Assembly: GCA_947564765.1 (NCBI GenBank)
Contig: CANODN010000009.1
Location: 1-18,726, forward strand
From: an uncultured Roseburia sp.
GTDB taxonomy: Bacteria > Bacillota > Clostridia > Lachnospirales > Lachnospiraceae
Direction of reading: 5' to 3'
DNA: 18,726 bases
Part shown: piece by piece, positions 15,854-18,726 of the stretch
Position numbering within the stretch: the stretch's first letter is position 1
Layout of the letters: each line of letters begins with the position of its first letter
The notes under the pieces: generated by a model
Seen by the model: the letters and a program-made list of their open reading frames with translations, nothing else
The model's database searches: none
Told to the model about the DNA's origin: nothing
Program-made: the position numbers and the translations under genes

Positions 15854-16582
15854 TCATTGATATTCTATCTCAAAATAATCCATAATTTTTTTCATGTTAT
15901 CCTGCATAAGTAAACAGGTATCTCTTAAATACCCTTTTTCTCCGCCCGTCTGCCATTCTTTCAGTCCTCTGTAATAATATCCTTTGTATTGATCTGTAAT
16001 GATGAACGGAACAATATCATTACGAAGACATTCTTTGAACAGGATAAGACGTCCAGTCCGTCCGTTTCCGTCATAAAACGGATGTATTTTTTCATATTGC
16101 GCATGAAAATCTAAAATATCGTCTAGTGTATGTGCTCCTTTTTTGTTGTATTCCAATAACAGCCGTTTGATTTCTGATGAAACCTTTTCTGGCAGGGCTG
16201 TTTTCATATCACCGACAAAGTTTGGAACTTTTTTGTAATTTCCTATGACAGCTTCTTTTGATTGCGAACTGAACGTTCCTGTTTTGAGTTGCTTGTGCAG
16301 TGTTTTGATCAGCTTCTCTGACAGCGGATCTTTGTAATGATCGAGAATTATATCAAAACATCTGAAATGGTTCACTGTTTCAAAAATATCATCAATTTTT
16401 GTCGGTTCTATTCCGACTGTTTTTGTTTCAAAAATGTATCGTGTCTGCTCATGTGAAAGCTGGCTGCCTTCTATATGATTTGAGTTGTATGCAAAGTCAA
16501 CCTGAATCTTATGATAAATACCTCCTGTCAGATTATGTGTTTTTTCGTCTAATAATGTATAGACTAAATTTCTTTTGGTCAT
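15854..16582 (-). CDS. Fic-domain protein, class II (N-terminal inhibitory motif)
   Basis: A 242-residue Fic protein; the family transfers AMP (or another nucleotide part) onto target hydroxyls. The catalytic loop is intact, HPFYDGNGRTGR (167-178), with H167 as base. The N-terminal half holds SNHIEG (residues 34-39), matching the (S/T)xxxE(G/N) inhibitory motif, with E38 expected to restrain activity. That puts it in class II, the autoinhibited stand-alone type, and no separate antitoxin is needed or seen. I start at the ATG at 16582, which overlaps the GH31 stop in an ATGA arrangement with AGAGGTG upstream; a GTG at 16606 is the alternative. The target is unknown. By eye the gene is more AT-rich than the adjoining GH31 gene, hinting at later acquisition. 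It shares transcription with GH31. Confidence 0.93.
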   Translation of the reverse strand: MTKRNLVYTLLDEKTHNLTGGIYHKIQVDFAYNSNHIEGSQLSHEQTRYIFETKTVGIEPTKIDDIFETVNHFRCFDIILDHYKDPLSEKLIKTLHKQLKTGTFSSQSKEAVIGNYKKVPNFVGDMKTALPEKVSSEIKRLLLEYNKKGAHTLDDILDFHAQYEKIHPFYDGNGRTGRLILFKECLRNDIVPFIITDQYKGYYYRGLKEWQTGGEKGYLRDTCLLMQDNMKKIMDYFEIEYQ

Positions 16583-18600
16583 TGATTCACACCTCTCTGC
16601 TTCCACATCTCCTTCGCCACATAATCCTTCGAAATCCCGTCGTCATCATACCACACATAGCCCGCATTTTCATCGGCAAATCCAACCCATTCATACTGGT
16701 CTTCTTTCACATCGGCTGTGGATTTTACTTCTTCATCCAGAATTGCAAGGGGCAGCACATGATTCTTTTTCACAAAGAAAACCACTTCATCCAATGCAAT
16801 TTCCACATAGTGATGCCCTTTTTCTAACACCCTGCTATCCCGTTCTTCCAGAGACTTCATCCGCACCATCAGCATCTCCTCCGGCAGATAAACATATCTT
16901 CCTGAGGCATTTTGTGTATAAACCGGTGCGATCATAATGCTCTCGCCGACCATAAGCTGATCTTCTACCAGAAATGCGTGGTCATCCTTTGGATAATCAA
17001 AGGAAACCGGGCGGAAATACATCTCATCCGAAAGAGCCGCTTTCATATATTCACTGTAAAGATACGGCAGTAATCCATAGCGGATACGGATGATATTCCG
17101 GAAGCTCTCCGTATTCTCAAACCGGTATACCTCCTGCATCCTTGTTCCGGCTGCCGCGTGGTTTCGCATAAGGGGTGTAAAAATAGCAAATTCCAGCCAG
17201 CGAAGCAACAGATCTTCTGTGGTATCGCTTCCGAAGCCGCCGATATCCGAGCCTGTATACAAAATACCGCACATATTCAGCGCGGGCATCTGCTGGATAC
17301 TGAGCAGCAAATGACCCCACCAGGCTTCATTGTCTCCGGTCCAGATTCCCCCGTACCGGTGCATTCCGATATAAGACGAACGGGAAAACAGCAGAATCCT
17401 CTTATCCGGCTCTATTTTTTCAAAAGCCTCCGCCGCTGCTCTTGTCATATAAAATCCATAAAGATTATGTACCCTGTCATGACACAGCTTCACGCCGTCC
17501 ATATTATGGAAAAAGCTTTTGTAATCAACAGGATTGTTACACAATCCCTCTACAATTCCCTGCATATGGAAAAATGCATTCAAATCCATATTGTCGTCCT
17601 GAATGGAAGCAATCTCTTCCAGAACCTTTTTCAAATTCTTCTCCGAATAAAAAATCGCCGGCTCATTCATGTCATTCCAGAATCCATCAATGCCCTGTTC
17701 CATCAGCACTTTATATTTTTCGCCGAACCACTCCCTTGCTTCCCTATTCAATACATCCGGAAAATGCACTTTTCCAGGCCAGACTGCAGCAACAAAATCT
17801 TCCCCGTTTTCGTCTTTACAGAAATAATTTTCCCGGACGCCTTCTTCATAAACCGGATAATCCGGTTCGATTTTTACGCCGGCATCAATGATGGGCACAA
17901 GATGAATCCCCTGTTCCTTCATATCCTTCACCAGTCCCCGAAAATCCGGAAAACGCTCTGTATCAATTGTAAAATCCTTATAGCTTTCCATATAATCAAT
18001 ATCCAGATATATGGCATCCAGCGGAATCCCCAGCCTGCGATGATGTTCGGCTACGCTTCGCACCTCCGCCTCACTGCCATAGCTCCACCGGGACTGCTGA
18101 TATCCAAACGCCCATTTCGGCGGAATGTAGCTTCGCCCAATCAGTCCCCGGAATTCTTTGACAATGGCTTTTAAGCTTTCTCCTTCTATCGCATAAACCA
18201 CACAGTCCTTTCCGGTATGGATTACAAGCCGATTCCGCTTCGTCTCTCCCACGTCAAAAACTACTTTTCCGGGATCATCCACAAAAATTCCAAAGGCCGT
18301 TTTCTCTTCTGCACGATATAATACCAGGAAATTGTGTGCTCCGTAGAGAGAATGTTTATTTTCGGTGTGAATCGGATCGTCGGCTGCATAGCTGATATAA
18401 GAGAATCCTCGTTTATTGATTCCCCGCACCTGCTCTCCCAATCCGTAAACCACATCCTGTTCCTTCATCTCGCAGGAAAACGTAAGCGTCTCTTCTTTTT
18501 CCGAAAACTCCATAAGCGCAATCGCTTCTGTGCTTTCTTTGATTTCTTTTATAACAGCGCCTGTTGTAACCGGCTGTCCGTATACGTATTTATAAATCAT
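16579..18600 (-). CDS. GH31 alpha-glucosidase
   Basis: A 673-residue family GH31 alpha-glucosidase with no signal peptide, so it acts on imported oligosaccharides such as maltose, isomaltose or panose types. The N-terminal beta-sandwich (to about 155) contains VYGLGEQVRGINKRG. The barrel starts at IPPKWAFGYQQSRW, with IYLDIDYM (197-204), nucleophile D310 in WNDMNEP and acid/base D423 in IWTGDNEAWWGH. RNHAAAGTR closes the active site region. The C-terminal sandwich ends with YDDDGISKDY. An insertion after the nucleophile (about 320-370) and the overall layout match the GH31 enzyme of Blautia obeum as I recall it. The -1,4 versus -1,6 preference cannot be set with certainty. The start MIYKYVYG has AAGGAGGAG upstream, though the frame stays open to the window edge. 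It precedes and overlaps the Fic gene. Confidence 0.95.
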   Translation of the reverse strand: MIYKYVYGQPVTTGAVIKEIKESTEAIALMEFSEKEETLTFSCEMKEQDVVYGLGEQVRGINKRGFSYISYAADDPIHTENKHSLYGAHNFLVLYRAEEKTAFGIFVDDPGKVVFDVGETKRNRLVIHTGKDCVVYAIEGESLKAIVKEFRGLIGRSYIPPKWAFGYQQSRWSYGSEAEVRSVAEHHRRLGIPLDAIYLDIDYMESYKDFTIDTERFPDFRGLVKDMKEQGIHLVPIIDAGVKIEPDYPVYEEGVRENYFCKDENGEDFVAAVWPGKVHFPDVLNREAREWFGEKYKVLMEQGIDGFWNDMNEPAIFYSEKNLKKVLEEIASIQDDNMDLNAFFHMQGIVEGLCNNPVDYKSFFHNMDGVKLCHDRVHNLYGFYMTRAAAEAFEKIEPDKRILLFSRSSYIGMHRYGGIWTGDNEAWWGHLLLSIQQMPALNMCGILYTGSDIGGFGSDTTEDLLLRWLEFAIFTPLMRNHAAAGTRMQEVYRFENTESFRNIIRIRYGLLPYLYSEYMKAALSDEMYFRPVSFDYPKDDHAFLVEDQLMVGESIMIAPVYTQNASGRYVYLPEEMLMVRMKSLEERDSRVLEKGHHYVEIALDEVVFFVKKNHVLPLAILDEEVKSTADVKEDQYEWVGFADENAGYVWYDDDGISKDYVAKEMWKQRGVNQ

Positions 18601-18640
18601 TGTTTTCTCCTCCTTATCCCCATAGCGGCGATTATCTTTA

Positions 18641-18649
18641 TTTATAGCA
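18641..18649 (-). promoter_or_regulatory. Extended -10 promoter of the GH31-fic unit
   Basis: TATAAA (18646-18641) is preceded by TGC, an extended -10, about 40 bases before the GH31 ATG. I see no good -35. The rest of the edge region (18650-18726) contains an AGGAGGGGAGGA purine run and short open frames but no gene I can support. Confidence 0.5.
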
Positions 18650-18726
18650 AAAACGCACGAACTGTACCATACTATTTTCTGAGTAATGTAATATTTTTCA
18701 ATAGTCCTCCCCTCCTTCGCAGAGAA

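Noticed and set aside
17158..18174. Long plus-strand open frame of 338 codons opposite the GH31 gene
   Set aside because: It lies antisense inside a clearly identified enzyme, has no ribosome binding site and no family-like motifs. It is a shadow of the GH31 codon pattern.
18601..18726. N-terminal extension of GH31 or the end of an upstream gene at the right edge
   Set aside because: The in-frame stretch is open but unlike the family, and the ATG at 18600 has a strong ribosome binding site. Other frames are too short to judge at the edge.

Overview
The window is 18.7 kb of ordinary bacterial chromosome with every supported gene on the minus strand. The strong AGGAGG-type ribosome binding sites, the TTGACA/TATAAT-like promoters, the moderate-to-low GC content and the protein repertoire point to a gut Firmicute, most likely a Lachnospiraceae (Clostridium cluster XIVa). 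That repertoire is a BspA-type repeat sialidase, a Blautia-like GH31 alpha-glucosidase, SbcCD and Bcp. The family placement is inference. I see no tRNA, rRNA, insertion sequence, prophage or CRISPR.

Read from the right edge in the direction of transcription: (1) a GH31 alpha-glucosidase coupled by a 4-base overlap to a class II Fic protein; (2) a 5' leader with its own promoter, a 28-codon small ORF and an intrinsic terminator, followed by rtcB (RNA ligase, RtcB2-like) and prfH (release factor H), the known pair for repair of decoding-centre-cleaved ribosomes; (3) sbcD-sbcC, a DNA-end nuclease with an unusually long SbcC, from its own promoter; (4) a large secreted GH33 sialidase with helical modules and C-terminal leucine-rich repeats, from its own promoter; (5) a bcp-yaaA-GH13 amylase operon combining peroxide defence with alpha-glucan breakdown, closed by a strong terminator; (6) a tetR-rsgA unit whose promoter carries two copies of an operator, rsgA running off the left edge.

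Carbohydrate genes (GH31, GH33, GH13) alternate with stress and repair genes (rtcB-prfH, sbcDC, bcp-yaaA, rsgA). Few terminators separate the units, so some read-through is possible. The most unusual item is the rtcB-prfH leader (about 15582-15832). It has a good promoter and a well-positioned small ORF whose ribosome binding site is complementary to its own codons 18-22. An intrinsic terminator follows just before the rtcB ribosome binding site. This is the layout of a translation-sensing attenuator, and would be a logical control for a ribosome-repair operon.

Second in interest is the tetR-rsgA unit. A ribosome-assembly GTPase of the accessory type is under an apparently tightly autoregulated TetR promoter.
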